Shown piece by piece: positions 1 to 13,800 of a DNA stretch of 64,000 nucleotides. The stretch is taken from contig CAJQUW010008680.1 in assembly GCA_907163375.1 (NCBI GenBank), positions 124,001 to 188,000 on the forward strand, read 5' to 3'. Made by a program: the position numbers and the translations under genes. This stretch comes from Prostheceraeus crozeri. Lineage: Eukaryota; Platyhelminthes; Polycladida; Euryleptidae. Numbering within the stretch: position 1 is the stretch's first letter; the number at the start of each line of letters is the position of its first letter. Under the pieces are notes generated by a model that had not been told where the DNA came from, made no database searches, and saw nothing but the letters and a program-made list of their open reading frames with translations.

Positions 1-63
1 TTTCGGGTCTAGTTATAGGCCGGAATCCAACTTTTGATAGGACTCCGGGACTCCGCATCTCTG
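1..63. mobile_element. Truncated hAT-type MITE end (family shared with 906-1521 and 61098-61828)
   Basis: The window opens inside an element whose right end matches the right end of the 906-1521 element: tttcgggtctagtt, then gactccgcat and ctctg. The left part is outside the window. The next 50 bases end in cacggttgagaactactg (about 99-116), which resembles the terminus of another hAT-type MITE. Confidence 0.6.
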
Positions 64-116
64 TTACATACTATATTCCGAGATCCCTTGGGGGGGGGCC
101 ACGGTTGAGAACTACT

Positions 117-905
117 GATATAGACAGATTCACAAGGATAAATGGAATATCAAGGGAAATATTAATATTATACAATATACTATCCTACACTTCCTGGTTA
201 AACTAAAAAAATATCTGCATTCAATCACAGATCTGTAATTGCTAAACTGCCTTCTTTCGAATTTTTGTTATCCCTAAAAAACAGTGGCTACAACTCTAGC
301 TTTCATCGATCACGGCGATGTTCTTCGTCTTTCAAGCTTGACACGATACATAAGTAAATAACGTGGTTACAAAATAGACTTAGAACATGAGAAGACCGCT
401 GTTACTTAATTTCCCACTCGGAAAATGAGGGGCAAACAGATTCTTCTGGAAGTTGCAGTTTAAATCTTTTAATCAGTCTAGATGTTAGCACAGGTGCAAG
501 TTCATACTTAATAAAATCTCCTAGTAACCACAAGCCTCAAAATCTCAGCATCGCATCTTCAGCTTGTCAAACAACATTTTCAAAGGAATGGGGAGATAAA
601 TTGTGTAGCACGGACACTTTAAGTCCAAAAACTGTTAAAAAAATCTAAGATTTCCAAAAATTGTAATTGTTTTTTCTCCTGGAAATTCTAGGCTACATTA
701 CATCTTCCACCTGTATAGTAAGAGCACGGTAAAGTGAGAAGAGTAGCACCGATATTCTCCAACCAACATTTTAACATTGTTCCGGGGCTGTACCTATCAC
801 CCTATGTGGGAGAATGCTCTCCTGTTTTAGAGTGCTCATATCGCACCGCAAAGCTAGTGTCGAATTTTCAGTTACGTCATAACTTCTACCGACGCATGTT
901 CAAAG
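117..905. other. Intergenic or intronic sequence, nothing recognised
   Basis: The stretch is AT-rich with no convincing ORF, RNA gene or terminal repeat. It lies upstream of the first LOXL exon seen and is probably intron. Confidence 0.5.
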
Positions 906-1521
906 CAGGGATGCGGAATCCTATCATTTCGGTAGGACTCGGACTCCGGGTGGCAATTATATCAGCATTAGTTCTGGTAACCTGCACCATAGATCATTAT
1001 AGGCTTGCCTGAGCCTGATTTTAGGGATCATTACTGTATCAAATCAATCATTTTCGATAAAAGTTTACTAACTTTGCACACCGCTTGTCTAGTCTCTACC
1101 AAGCAGGATAATCTCCCAACCTTCTGCAAAAAAATGAGTACACTTTCGATTTTAATATGCGCTATGGAGGAGCCGTCACACACGATTAACGTGAGGGTAA
1201 GAGACAATGTCCTCAAGCAAAGTAATATTTTACTTTTGTCTCCGATGTGACCTTTGGTGCGTTTGTGTGATCGAGGCTAGGAAGGCTTGTCTTTTCTACT
1301 AAATCACCGAGTGAAACGACAATCCTTTTTCACTATCATGGTTCATTCCTCAACTATTGCAAGCTTTGCATGCACTGGTGTCTGTACTTTTGTTTGACGG
1401 AGAAAGTTGACATCAAGACAGTGACAGCTATGGACGAGAATAAATAATTTATTTGTATTTTATTTCGGGTCTAGTTAAAGGCCGGAGTCTAGAGGACTCC
1501 GACTGCGACTCCGCATCCCTG
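906..1521. mobile_element. hAT-type MITE, copy A, with 8-bp target duplication
   Basis: The left end is cagggatgcggaatccta and the right end reads gactccgcatccctg, giving inverted termini starting CAGGGATGCGGA. Flanks are gttcaaag (898-905) and attcaaag (1522-1529), a 7 of 8 match, as expected for hAT elements. The interior aligns along most of its length with the reverse complement of 61098-61828. No transposase is encoded; the ORFs inside are spurious. It ends 121 bp before the first LOXL exon. Confidence 0.85.
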
Positions 1522-1642
1522 ATTCAAAGTTGCTTCCCAATTCAGCAAAGCTTCATCGCAAAGTGCAGTGTTATATCGGCTATAAGCTCAATTTTAAAAG
1601 TCACATTGATTACTGCAATCTTGCTTACTGATTTCTTTTCAG

Positions 1643-1802
1643 ATGCGCTTCAACTCCGAGCTGATACCGTCTATGAAACACGTAGTTCGGCTGACACATT
1701 GCTTCGGACATGAAACACGAATGAAAGATTGCTGGATGGTTGCCAACAAATATGGAGTTCCTTGCAGCTCGACTTTGACGATGGGAGTTAGATGCACAGG
1801 AA
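1643..1802 (+). CDS. LOXL: LOXL exon: second half of the last SRCR domain
   Basis: The exon follows a pyrimidine-rich tract ending in ttttcag and ends before gtaagt. It reads in frame from 1643 and leaves one base for the next codon. The peptide contains CFGHETRMKDC and later PC and GVRC, which is the cysteine spacing of the C-terminal half of a scavenger receptor cysteine-rich domain. The ATG at 1643 is an ordinary internal Met codon, not a translation start. The first half of the SRCR domain must be on an exon to the left, and I saw none in 1-1642. Confidence 0.85.
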
Positions 1803-4800
1803 GTAAGTACAGCAGGCTGCAATCTCCACAGCAGCCTTTCTTCGACACGTTAAGTTTCTTTATATGGTACACTCCGCTTAATCGGGACAGCTCGGGGAAT
1901 TGGCATTTTTCCGATTAAGCAACTGTCCCAAATAGCTTATTTAAGTTTATTAGCCGATTTTCCACTTCCAGTATTGCTTTATCAACTAAAGTGCTTAACT
2001 TAATGAAGATTAATCTGGTTGGCGGAACCGGAGCCGTGTTAGCTGGTCGGAGTCGGAGCCGACAGAAAATAACACGGCTCCGGCTTAAAATTTTATGTGT
2101 TTTCGAATTCAGTCACTTTACTGAAAGACTTCAATACTTCACTTTCAAAAAGTGATATTTGACAGTGACAGTGTGGCAGAACGAATGCAAGTGTTTCATC
2201 ATTGTAGGCAATCGTTGTAGACCTCCCAGAACCTACTGGCCTTCATATGAATTTTATCTACATTGGAAGGGAGACCGCAGACTTTCTTCATATTGTTTCA
2301 GCCGAAAACAACTGTCGGGTGAAGAGCTCTTGTCGAACAACATACGCATACATTATCAAATTCAATGCACTTACTATTAAAGCACATTAGTGGTTCTTAT
2401 AATAGTTCTTTCCTTAAAAATGCATGGTTATTTATATGTGCCTCATTTTCAATAGAATTCTAGTTAGAAGTATAAAAATACTTCTGAAGAAATGCTTTTA
2501 ATGCAAGAAGAATTTTGGTTAAATTTGGAAGTTTAGTCTCATTAATCAAGCACAATTCAATGGGTGACAATACTAAAGCATGCGCAAATTGTAAATCTAT
2601 TAATAATTGTCGATTTGGTAAAACATAAAAATCGCTGCTTTAAACTTCTATTATGGAACATGAAGCAAAGGACCTACCCAATTTATCATTTGTCATAAGT
2701 CGTGAATTTCATACCAATGTTGTTTCTCAATCTCGAGTTGGAAATTTTCGGAATGCCGAGATTCGAGATTACTAGCAAGCCTATAACAGATTTGTGTCAA
2801 TTGGTTAGAAAATGTAATCGATTACATGCAACGACCAATTAACCAATTACTGCAATTGTAATCAAAAGAACAATTTCAATGCAAGTCTCGATTCAGGAAT
2901 ACAATTGGTGTATAAACATTGAGATGCCTGAAAATCTGGTAGGGGATGTTTCCCGAATTTTATTCGAAATGTTGCCATAAATTGAAGCTTTGGGAGCTTT
3001 TTTTGTGCATAACTTTTTAAATTTTCAGGACTAATAGATTTATGATTTTCATCACGAAACTGAATTAAATGGTTAGGCAGGCATCCTGTCTCTTGGTCTG
3101 CCTGAACAAAATGTGGACCTGAACACAGTTGCTTTCAGGTGAGACACTGTATTGTAGAATTTCCTACTGAATGACTGAAGTATCTTCCCCTTCTTCAACT
3201 TACGACTGAAAGATTTTTTAACAGAATTTTCACTCCTACCACAGCTATGAATGAAAATAAACTGTCTTATCCACTGCAATAAGTTAGGCCAGGCTAAACT
3301 GATTTTCAATATGGAAACCCTCCTTGACATTTCTTTACAATGGTATTATAAGTGGATCTGTATCGATACTACAGATTGTTTCATAAAAAATGGATCACCC
3401 TTAAACATCGCCTTAACTTCAACTTTGTCTAACTCCGCCAAACTTGAACGAATTTCTCTGAAATTTGGAAGATATGTCAGCTGTGCTTACTAATATCATT
3501 GTTGGAAATTTCAAGCATGAATATTGAGTTGTTTTCCTGTTATAGATAAAAAAGTAGTAGATAATTTGATCTTCATTTAGCAATGTTACAGAAAATCATA
3601 CCTCACTCTTATAAAATTACATTTGTTTCCTTTGTCATGTAATATGTTGTTCTACAAGCCAAAAGCTATCAAGCAAAACAAAAATAAAGAAAATCGGTCA
3701 ATCAGAGCCAGTATAGCACCATTATTCATCAGCAATAATGTAACTGCTACATGTGATTAACTACTGTAGACTTCATGTTCCATACCTTCCTGACTTCGTT
3801 GCGGTGGTGTTGGCAGCACTCCTGATACTTTCAGCTAGAAATCTGTCTCTTACCGGTTGAAAACAATACAAAGCAGAAATGAACAATAACGAGATCGCAT
3901 TCACAAAAGGCAAAGTGTCAGCCTTGCTAGAACTAGGGTTTTCTTTGCGAGTCACAAGCAAGCGACTAAATGTCCCTTACACAAATGTGCATCGATGCCA
4001 TAATGATGATTTTCGACTCTGTCGTAAAGAGGGCTCTGGCCGTCCACGCAAAACATCCAAACGTAGAGACCGCCTAATTTTGAGATTTGTTAAAGTTGAT
4101 CCAAGTCTCTCGTTAACTGAGATGGCTGCACTAGTCTCGTTTATTTCTAAGTCCACTATTCGTAGAAGACTTATTGAGTCGAATTTCAAGAGCTGTAAGA
4201 GGCCCTCTCAGATCGAATTATCAGATCAGCATACAAAAAGATGGGCATCTCAGATGGGCAATGAGTCATTGTCACTGGCGAAATCAATGGAATCGGGTTG
4301 TCTGGTCTGATGAGGCATCAGAATCAGACCGTCTGAAGGATAGTGATGGTCGATTGAGATTATGGATAAAATCTGATCAGGAAATTCCGAGACATTTACA
4401 TCGTCCCCGGGTACAAGGTGGTGCGACTCTACTGATTTGGGCTGGCATTTGGACCAATGGCCGCTCTGAACTTCACATACAGCAAGGAACCATGAATTCT
4501 GAACGCTATGTGAATGTTTTACGAATGAACATTGGCCAAATGACAGATCAACTTGGTGATCCATCGACTTGGTTATTTACGGATGATAATGCTACGTGTC
4601 ACAGGAGTAGTAGAGTCAACTTATGCAAGTCTCAATTAGGGCTTAGGACATTATCTTGGCCAGCTCGTTCTCCTGATCTGAATCCCATAGAAAATGTATG
4701 GAGTATTCTAAAACGTAACGTTCGTCGTTCACTGCTACCTACAGATGGCGTATCACAACTTACGTCACTGTTAAAAAAAGAGTGGAGAAAGTTAGATCAG

Positions 4801-7800
4801 TCAAAAATCAACGATATCATCGAATCAATGCCTAGACGAATTGGTAATGTCATTGACAATAAGGGTAGGGCCACAAAATATTAGCTTCTTAAGAACCGTT
4901 ACTGTATCATAGCTTATCAGATTATATAAGGACATTTAAATATATTAGGGACATGAAATAAGATGAAAAATGCTTTCTGTATCATACTTATGTTCTATTT
5001 AGTCAAATTTTAGGATGATCCACTTTTTATGAAACGGACTGTATGATTATACCTGACCTTGCTTCAACTATTCCACAGGTTTGCCTGACATAACTCCCAA
5101 TGTTGACGTCACGGAGACCACGAGTTACGTCATGAATGCACCTCTTTACACCATTCAATGTGCTCTTGAGGAAAATTGTCTCGCTCCATCAGCAAATACT
5201 GTCTTTCGAGCTGCAACTCCAGGTAAGAAGTTGGCTTTCCCACACCTCATTAGCCTTTGTGATTATACACCGAATTTATAGCTCCAGAAGACAGTTCTGT
5301 AGGCAATGCAACTTGATGACGTTCATGTAGGTGCTCTTATTTTGACATCACGTTGTTGTCACTCAACGAGCAAAATATATTAATGCCGTCAGCAGGAGAT
5401 GGTTGGGATTCATAATTTTTGACCGCATAATTTAAAAAGCATAGTGAGAGATACTTCCAGAAAGAAAAGACACGAAAATGACGATTAGGAGTAATAGAAT
5501 TTATTCACTGCCGACGTTTCGGACTTATCAAGGCAAATGTACACGCACGCATAGACATGACACTTTATATACCAGATATATAGCACATTCGGAGCTGATA
5601 ACACACATCAAATTGAAAATCAGTCATTTCATTTCTTCATTTCATTTTTGGTTCTAGCAATTTGATTTGGCGAGCTTCGGACAATGTAGTATAGAGAGGA
5701 TCACTAATTTGTACATGGAAGCTATTAATAGAACCAGTGTGATCTGTGTGATCAAATGGTCAGAAAGAGCACTGACTTTGTTGCAGGCATTAATGCTATT
5801 GCGCTGTTCAACATACCGTAAATGTAAAGGGCGGCTACTTTTGCCGATGTAAAATTCTGTACATAAGTGACAGCTAAATTTCACATATTGAAATGTCACT
5901 AATAAAATGAATATCACAGAAATATACATAATTGAGAAGGTCACAAAGATTGCAATTATCATGTTTTTAATTCTCTTTTTACCATTGAAGGCGCTAGATA
6001 TAGACTTATTTGGTTTACTAGTGAGACTAGCTTTTATATTGTATTTGTCCTTAAGTTTGTGAATCTGCTCAGTAGTTCTGTCATCAACGAAATTTAATTT
6101 CAATTTTCTTTTATAACCGATGCGTTGCTTTTTCGTCTTCGAATTTTTTGAATTTTTGTTTTCACAAAAATCCTAGAAAGAAAATCCATTATTACAATTG
6201 TTTTTCAATTTGCGAATGGCAACTTTTCTTTTTTCAGAATTACTACATATATCTTGAACATAATTTACACTGTTTTTAATATAGTTTTGTTTTACGTGAT
6301 TGGGTAAATAGCTGTTCTTGTTCAAGTAAATCCCCGAATTATGCTCTTTGACATAGGTGCCACCAATACTCAACAAAATTGTCCTTTAGTTCAATGCTAA
6401 CATCCAAGAAGTTTAGAACTTTTTTTAGGAATTTCAATGGTAAACTGGACATCATTGCTCACAGAATTGAACACTTCCAAAAGGCTCGTGTTCAGAGCAG
6501 AATTGTTCCGATGAAAAGGGCCAATGATTACATCGTCGATATATCTGGCATAAATACGCGGATTTAATTTAAATATATGATGCAGAAGTTTAAGAGCCTC
6601 CTGCTCTATGAACGAGACATAGATAATGGCGAAAGGTGGGCTATAATGGGCTCCCATAGGACACCGCTTCTTTTGAATATAGTGTTTGCCGTTATACTCT
6701 ATTTCATAATTAAATGAAACAAAAGATAATATCTTTTTAACTGCATCTAGGTTCAAGCCATAAATATCTAGATGGTCCCAATACTTATCAATAAAGAAAC
6801 CAACTTTTTCTATACGAATATGCATGTTTGTATATATATTCTTGATATTAAGAGAGACGAACACTTCATCATCAGAGCATTGTCTACATTACTCAGTTTA
6901 CTGATCAAGTCATCAGCATTCTAAATAAATGACGGTATGTATTTTAGCAACTGATTGAGAATCTTTGATAACAGCCAATCAAGTTTCTCCGTAGGATTAT
7001 TTCTACACGAGGCAATGAGTCTCAAAGGAATCTCATTTTCCTATATGGTCTTTAATAGTAGTGAAAAAACTAGCAGCTTGAGAGCCATTATTATGTAATC
7101 TCATGATATCACTTTTTTCGAAGACCTTACCGCAAACGTTTTTCACTAAGTTGTTAGCTTGTCTCTCTACCTAGTCATTCCAATCAGCAATATTACCGTA
7201 TTTTTCCATATAAAAGTCCATGGGCTTATATTAAGTTTTCACCGATTTTACGACGAAATATGGCTCTAAATAGAAGTCCAGGACTTCTATTTGGCACCAT
7301 TTCAATCTTTACCATTTAAGCCTTTATGCCACTTTTAAATTCTCGATTAGTACCTCGATGTATAAACAACAAAATACAATTAAAGAACGCGCTGTTGAGT
7401 TATGTTATAACAGTATGTTTACAATATGAGCAGTCAGCAGCAAGCTTATGTCTATAAAACCGGTAGCCTGTATAGGTTATTCAACTACGTAGATACGTCT
7501 TTGGATCCAAATCTCATTACAAAAATCAGAACAAAAGTTAATAACAATAAATGTACACGGCATGTTGAGTCATGGAGCAATGTTTTTGCGTCTTCATGTA
7601 GTAGTCTTGTCCAACTCACGTTTCTTTTGTTCGAACGTTCAATTTTCAACCTTTCTATTAATTTAGATTCGATTTCCGGATAAAAGGTCTGCGTCCACCT
7701 CCTGGATGTCGGCGCCTTTTCTGCTTCGTTGATATCTGCCTTAGCTTGCGTTCTTCGGATACCCTAAGTTCGGAGTTGCTTTCTTGAAATTCCCATCTCT

Positions 7801-10800
7801 CTTGAAGCAGCACTCAAGTTTTTCCGTGATATATTTTGACAGTCTCAATTATTTGCGATTTAGCGAAAATTGTGTAGCTTTTCCTCTTTAAGCGAGTCTT
7901 TGGAATTTCCTCTGCACTTTCTGATGATGCCATGACGCAGTTGACATCGAGGTTATTGATCAAAAATATAGCAAGTGTTAAATTGTAGGGCTCAAATCCC
8001 TGCGTGACTCTGACCCAAAAGGTAACCAGTAGCTGAGTTCTTATTGTTGCACAAACCCGTGCGCTTGCCTTCATGCCTGCTCGCATATTCTTAGAAGTAT
8101 ACCCCTTGAATTCTTGAATAATGGTGTTCGTAATAGGATGGGACGATTCGATCATGGCAGCATCAAGCAAACACATACACGCACACACACGCGAGCACGT
8201 GCACACAGACAACCAATAACTAATAAGACTTACTGTGAGAATACTTGGAGATAAATTCTTGGATTTCCTAAATTATATTTTCTTGATCACAATAAATTCT
8301 GTTTCCAAATATAAGCCCATCTGCCAATTATAAGCCTGCATTTGGGTGGGCTTATATATGGAAAAATGCGGAACTATGGAGAGCCCATGCATTTTCTAAG
8401 GGAAATATAACAAATACAGCTTCATAATAGTTATTGCTATTGTTCTACGGTTGCCATTATTGAAATTCAGAGGGTGATCTCCAAATGCGTCGCTTCCTGC
8501 TCTGTCATGTCCTATTCCGTTTCTCATAATTCAATCTCTCCCCCCCCCCGAATTCTGAACTGTGGTTTCAACTGTGGTTCATTCCTCGCCGGGAGGAGGG
8601 GGGGGGGTATTTCCTACTTTTAGATTTTTGCCAAGAAATTGAATAGGCACAATTTACCATTCGCCGAGCGGAAGAGAATCCAGAGGCGAGCGCTACAACA
8701 TATGATAGATGAATTAATGGAAATCCTAGCTGTGGCGCCGAAGTTCCAAAATTAGACGAAATAAAATGCAATTTCAAAACCTTTTCCCCGACCAATCAGC
8801 CGATCTCTCCTTTGGGTCCCTAGCCGCCCTGTAACGCCCGTTGTTCTGAAGCACATCGGATTCCCGGGGGGGTGGGGGGTGGGGAAGGCCGATTTCACCC
8901 ACCCCCACCGATCCTTATGCATTGCTCCGAATTACATGAAATTTACGTTGCAATATGTTTCGTGTATGAACTTTTCAAAGGTAGCATGCACCTGAACCAG
9001 TTCGCTCATCTTCGTTCTATAAATAGCAATTCAAAATTTATAATAACCAATTTTGACAAATTTTTGACCGATTTTGGACCATAAACTACCTTTATGGTTG
9101 CTGTTTACGAAGCCCAACCGGTTAAATGAACTGAAAAGTTACTTATGAGCATAAAAAGTGATTGATGTGACTGATTTCTACATGGAATGCAGCTCAAGCG
9201 TGCGGACATGAAATTTGGGATATTTTCCTTTAACCTTCGACCCATTGGGGGTACAGAAAATTTTATCTATCTCCTGATCTAGCTCCTGAACGAAGGAAGA
9301 TACGGACTCCAAATTTTAGTTACCTTATTTCCTTCTTATTCTACAACTTTCCACAAATTTTGAATAACATCGTCTCAATACATTCGTCACAATGAAATTT
9401 CAAAAATATGAATGTACGACAGATTTGTCGAATTTTGCACTATTTTTGCTTTGAATGTTTTCAGGTGCTCTAAAACTGCTCGAATTTATAACAGAATGTG
9501 CTCTCGTGTCAATTTGAACAGAAAGCGAAAATTTCCTTGTAGATACTATTTAGACTTAGACGTTCTGAATTCAAAATTCAAGGTTTAAAATGGTTTCTGA
9601 GATAGGGCAAGAAATGATGGCTGTAGTACAATAATCATCTTTTTGACCTTACATTTGACCTCCACAATGACCTTGAATATCAAAACAATGATGATATTCT
9701 CACGCGTCATCATCAGAGCTTTCATTTGGTGCATTTTGTTTAGACTTTGCACCTTCAGTTTCAGAAATAAGCAAGGGGCGCTGATCGGGGGGCGAGGGTT
9801 AATAGTGGCCATTCTAATGGATCTGTGAAACGTTGTTCTACATTTTCTAAATAACTTCTCATGTGATTGTACAGAAGACAAACAATTTGCAGATTCCCAA
9901 AGAATTCAAATGATTAGGGAAAACACGAAAATGAATATACTTTATTGCGTGCCATTACTATGAATAAATTTAAAAAGCAGTATTTGCATAGTATTTGAAA
10001 TTCAAGTGCTCTGTTCGATGTGTTTGGATGGCACAATAGATGATCATGACATGATAAATTAACTCATGTTAATAAACCAGGCTCTTAAGAATGCGGATAA
10101 TTTTCAGTTGCTTACATTTGCTCACCGGACAATAGACAACATCTGTGGTGTTGATATCAGTTTGTCGCTTCATATCCTCATGGACACCGTGGCACGGGGT
10201 CTAAGCGCTTGGCATAGCGATCTTTATGTCCAGAGGTCGAACCCCGAGAATGTTATTGGAAGTCGTCAGGAAAGGTATCCGGACTAAAAAGATTGCAACG
10301 CTCCAGATTAAAGTCTGACTATGTAAGCACCGTCCAAGTCCCCAGTATGAGGGAGTAATGACGCTAAACCATCATTTTCATTCACATTTTCATCATTCAC
10401 ATACTCATATTCTAGCGGAGGATGTAATGCTGACATATCAAGGCTTGCGACTTTTAGGAAACTCGCGCAAGTTTGCACTTGTATCTCTGCTAAAATTTGA
10501 ACGGATTTAAAGACTAAAGACGGATTAAAGACGGTATAAAAAACACACGGATATCATGCGGATTTAAGTAAAATTATTGATTGACATCTAATCCAATATT
10601 TTTCTCTAAATGTTCATTATCAGAGACCTTAGGAAGGTTAGAGGTTTGAAATAAATTTTTGTTAATGAGCTTCGTTGCTCTGAGTTAGCACTGATGGATG
10701 AGATGTCACTGAAGATCAGCCGTCAACCCTTTTGTGGATTTCCGGCTCTCAGTCAGCGTGAAATTTTGGTTGACAGACTGGCAGATAATGGAGGTATTAA

Positions 10801-13800
10801 TTCCAGCTCCGATGGAATTCTTCATTTTTATCAGAACGCATGAAAACTTTGAAGTTCAAAGTCACCGAAGTCTCAACTGGTTTTTACTTTGTCAGCGGTA
10901 TGATAAACAATCTCATATTCTGCATTAGATAGTCAGTTAAGTCATTAAGCTGTCGCTTTGATCAATGGTAAATCACTGAAATTGAAGGGGTGCCCTGAAC
11001 ATAGTAATGATAATAAATGTCGTATATTTGAAGAAAAGAACAACTCAATGACAAAAATCGTGTGACAGTCAAAATGTGAATCAAGCAAAATAATCAAGCG
11101 AAAAATGAACTTCAACAATAAAGTGAAAGTTAGAGAAAACCACTATTTGCAAGTCTGCATATTCTTGGAAGGAAAAGCGAGATCACATTTCAGTACACGA
11201 AATTTGTCAGAGAAAGGAAGCACGTGTGGTTTGAAATGATGGAGTGGATGTTCAGGATCACTAAGTAGCTGAGCTGAGTAGGATCACTAAGTTCTCTGGT
11301 AGTTTAGATTAGAGACAGAAAATTGTCACTTAATCAGCTTGAGGTACCACATATAGTTCTATATGGTGTTCTGCCCGAATATTCGAATATTCGCTCGCTA
11401 AACCTCCATTTTCGAATATTCGAATGATGATTTTGAACTTTCGTAACTGTATCTACGAGTATTACCACATCCTTCATGAAGATTACCCGAGCAGCTGAAT
11501 ATTTTATCTTGAATTAATTATAACCCAAGGATACAACCCACATATTTTCATTGTATGCATTTTATTGTCATTGTCGGTCTGATGACATATTGTGCTGTAT
11601 TTTGCTCTAAAAATTGTTTTATCATATACTTATAGGTTCTGCTTCAGTCACTGAACTTCAAAATCATACAGGAATCATGCAAATCATAAGGTTTGCAAAT
11701 ATTCCTCCTATACTACCAAGCATACATTGACAAAGACGCGTCGGTTTGATGACATTTGTGGTGGATTTAATTGATACTTTTGCTTCCCTTCATTCTATGG
11801 ATTTGTATCACTTAATCTCAGAATCCTAGGATTTTTACTCAATGATCTGTGACCTTGGGCGATGCTTATGACATATTTAGAACATGTTTTTGATGTCCGA
11901 AAAAAACACGTCGGTCTGATGACATCAGAATTTTTGGAAACATCGAAAACATCGGTTTAGTCAATTATATGACTTTCAGGCACAAAAGAACGTTATCAAA
12001 TAAAGTTCAGTGTCCTGATGATCAAACTCGGGCGCTCGCTTTGTCAAAAATCCGTATTATACTGGACATTTCGTAGCATGATTAAAGGCATATGAGCTGT
12101 GGAAAGCTAAAAAATGTGTTTTTTCCCAATTTTAACGGATATATTCAATAGAAGATAGCACGAGATGGAGATCTAGATAATTGCCCAGTATACTACGATA
12201 TACTATCTCAGTATAGAATGCAGGCCTGTGATTACTCCTCAAATTCCTCAGATTCCTCAAATATTGTTTTTACTCCTCAAATCCTCAAAAATGCCTCAAA
12301 TATAGCTTAACTAAGAGAAATTCCTCAAATGTGACACATTTCAGACTAACTGTAGGATAATGCATTGTTTTTTGGTGAATGGCGATGATATGTAAACTTT
12401 CAATCAAGAACCTGAGATAGAATCCTATCCTGACTGCTAAGCATGAACAATTATGATTTATAACGTGTTCTTATTTCACGTCGTTTTCACTTCTGGAAGC
12501 TACAGGGCTGCAGATGTTTGGGTTCGTCCGCACCTATTTTGCTATGCAGAGAAGTTGTATGAAGTTATTGTCTGTCGAACTCCTTAGTGCAACACTTTCA
12601 CGTATTTGATGAGTGAAACACTGCGATCAACTTACAGAAATTGTATAGGCTATCTGAACACTGCAATAAATTTTTACTTCAAACATCATAGTGTTCCCTA
12701 GAATTCCAACAATAAAATGCTTTCAATTATTTTCATTAATTATCTTGACCTTTTTCACAACCTTCATTATGCTTCTGCGACTATATGGTTGCCAAATGCA
12801 TGCCTGTGCTTCTTAAAGAACTTAAGGATATCGATCTTCCATATCCATTATGTGATAAAATATAGGTAGCCCAACCCACTTGGATTTCAGTGCTCTTATC
12901 AACTGAAACTTTTGCTTTACTCATTCTCTTCCATTTTATTTCCGCTGAATATGAACACATCCGACGGGGTAAAGCAAATCGTCCCTAAATTTAGTGTCTA
13001 TCTGCCTCCTGGTCACTAGCGTGTGGGGGTTAGAAGCTTATGAGACTCTGCTATCCCATGAGTCTGCAGCTACGTTTTCCAGGGTCTGCCGACCGACATC
13101 TGAACACAGCTTGGCGTGAAAGTAACGCACGAATCGTTTATCATTGCATGCGAACTTAAGAGTAAATAAGACATTCAAACCACATATTACTGGGTTGGTA
13201 GATTTTCAACCTGGTCTACTGCAAGATGTGGATGTCAATATCTCTGCAGAACTTCATGGGAATAGAGATGATGATCTTTCACCCTTTGCCTAGATGAGAC
13301 CAACAGCTTAACTGGCAAGCCTGTTCCTGACAGTTGTTTTGTGTCGTTCGAGAGAATTCATGCTCATTTGAATGTAGATCGGAACGTTATGATCAAAGCG
13401 CTAACAGGTTAACAAGAACCACCAAAACTCATTCAGTAAAAAAAAGTAATTTTAATGTGTGTAATGTTGCGCATCCTTCATAATACTGATTTTTTTAGCC
13501 ACCAACAATGCATTCCGTCAACAATTTTAATCTTTATATACTTACGGGTTACTCTCCTCCCAAATGTGTCGAAAATCCGTAAAAATTGATCGTCACAAAG
13601 CCCCACATGCGTGTATTTGAAGATATTTCTTAAATTCAAAAAATTACAGTATACAAATCTGACAAGCATCATGGAATTGGAGACGATAGCGTGAATCACA
13701 GCGATATCAGCAGCTTGATCTGACATCCTCTGTTCGACACATTCTAAGCATATAGTACTTGAGGTCAACAAATTAAATTCGTATCAACGTGGGAAGTGAT

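Noticed and set aside
8160-8210. CA-rich tract as a regulatory Z-DNA element
   Set aside because: Only a short imperfect microsatellite with no supporting context.
7814-8212. 132-residue minus-strand ORF as one protein
   Set aside because: Its first 90 residues include a CA-rich low-complexity start and resemble nothing; only the part from 7933 down resembles a CENP-B HTH.
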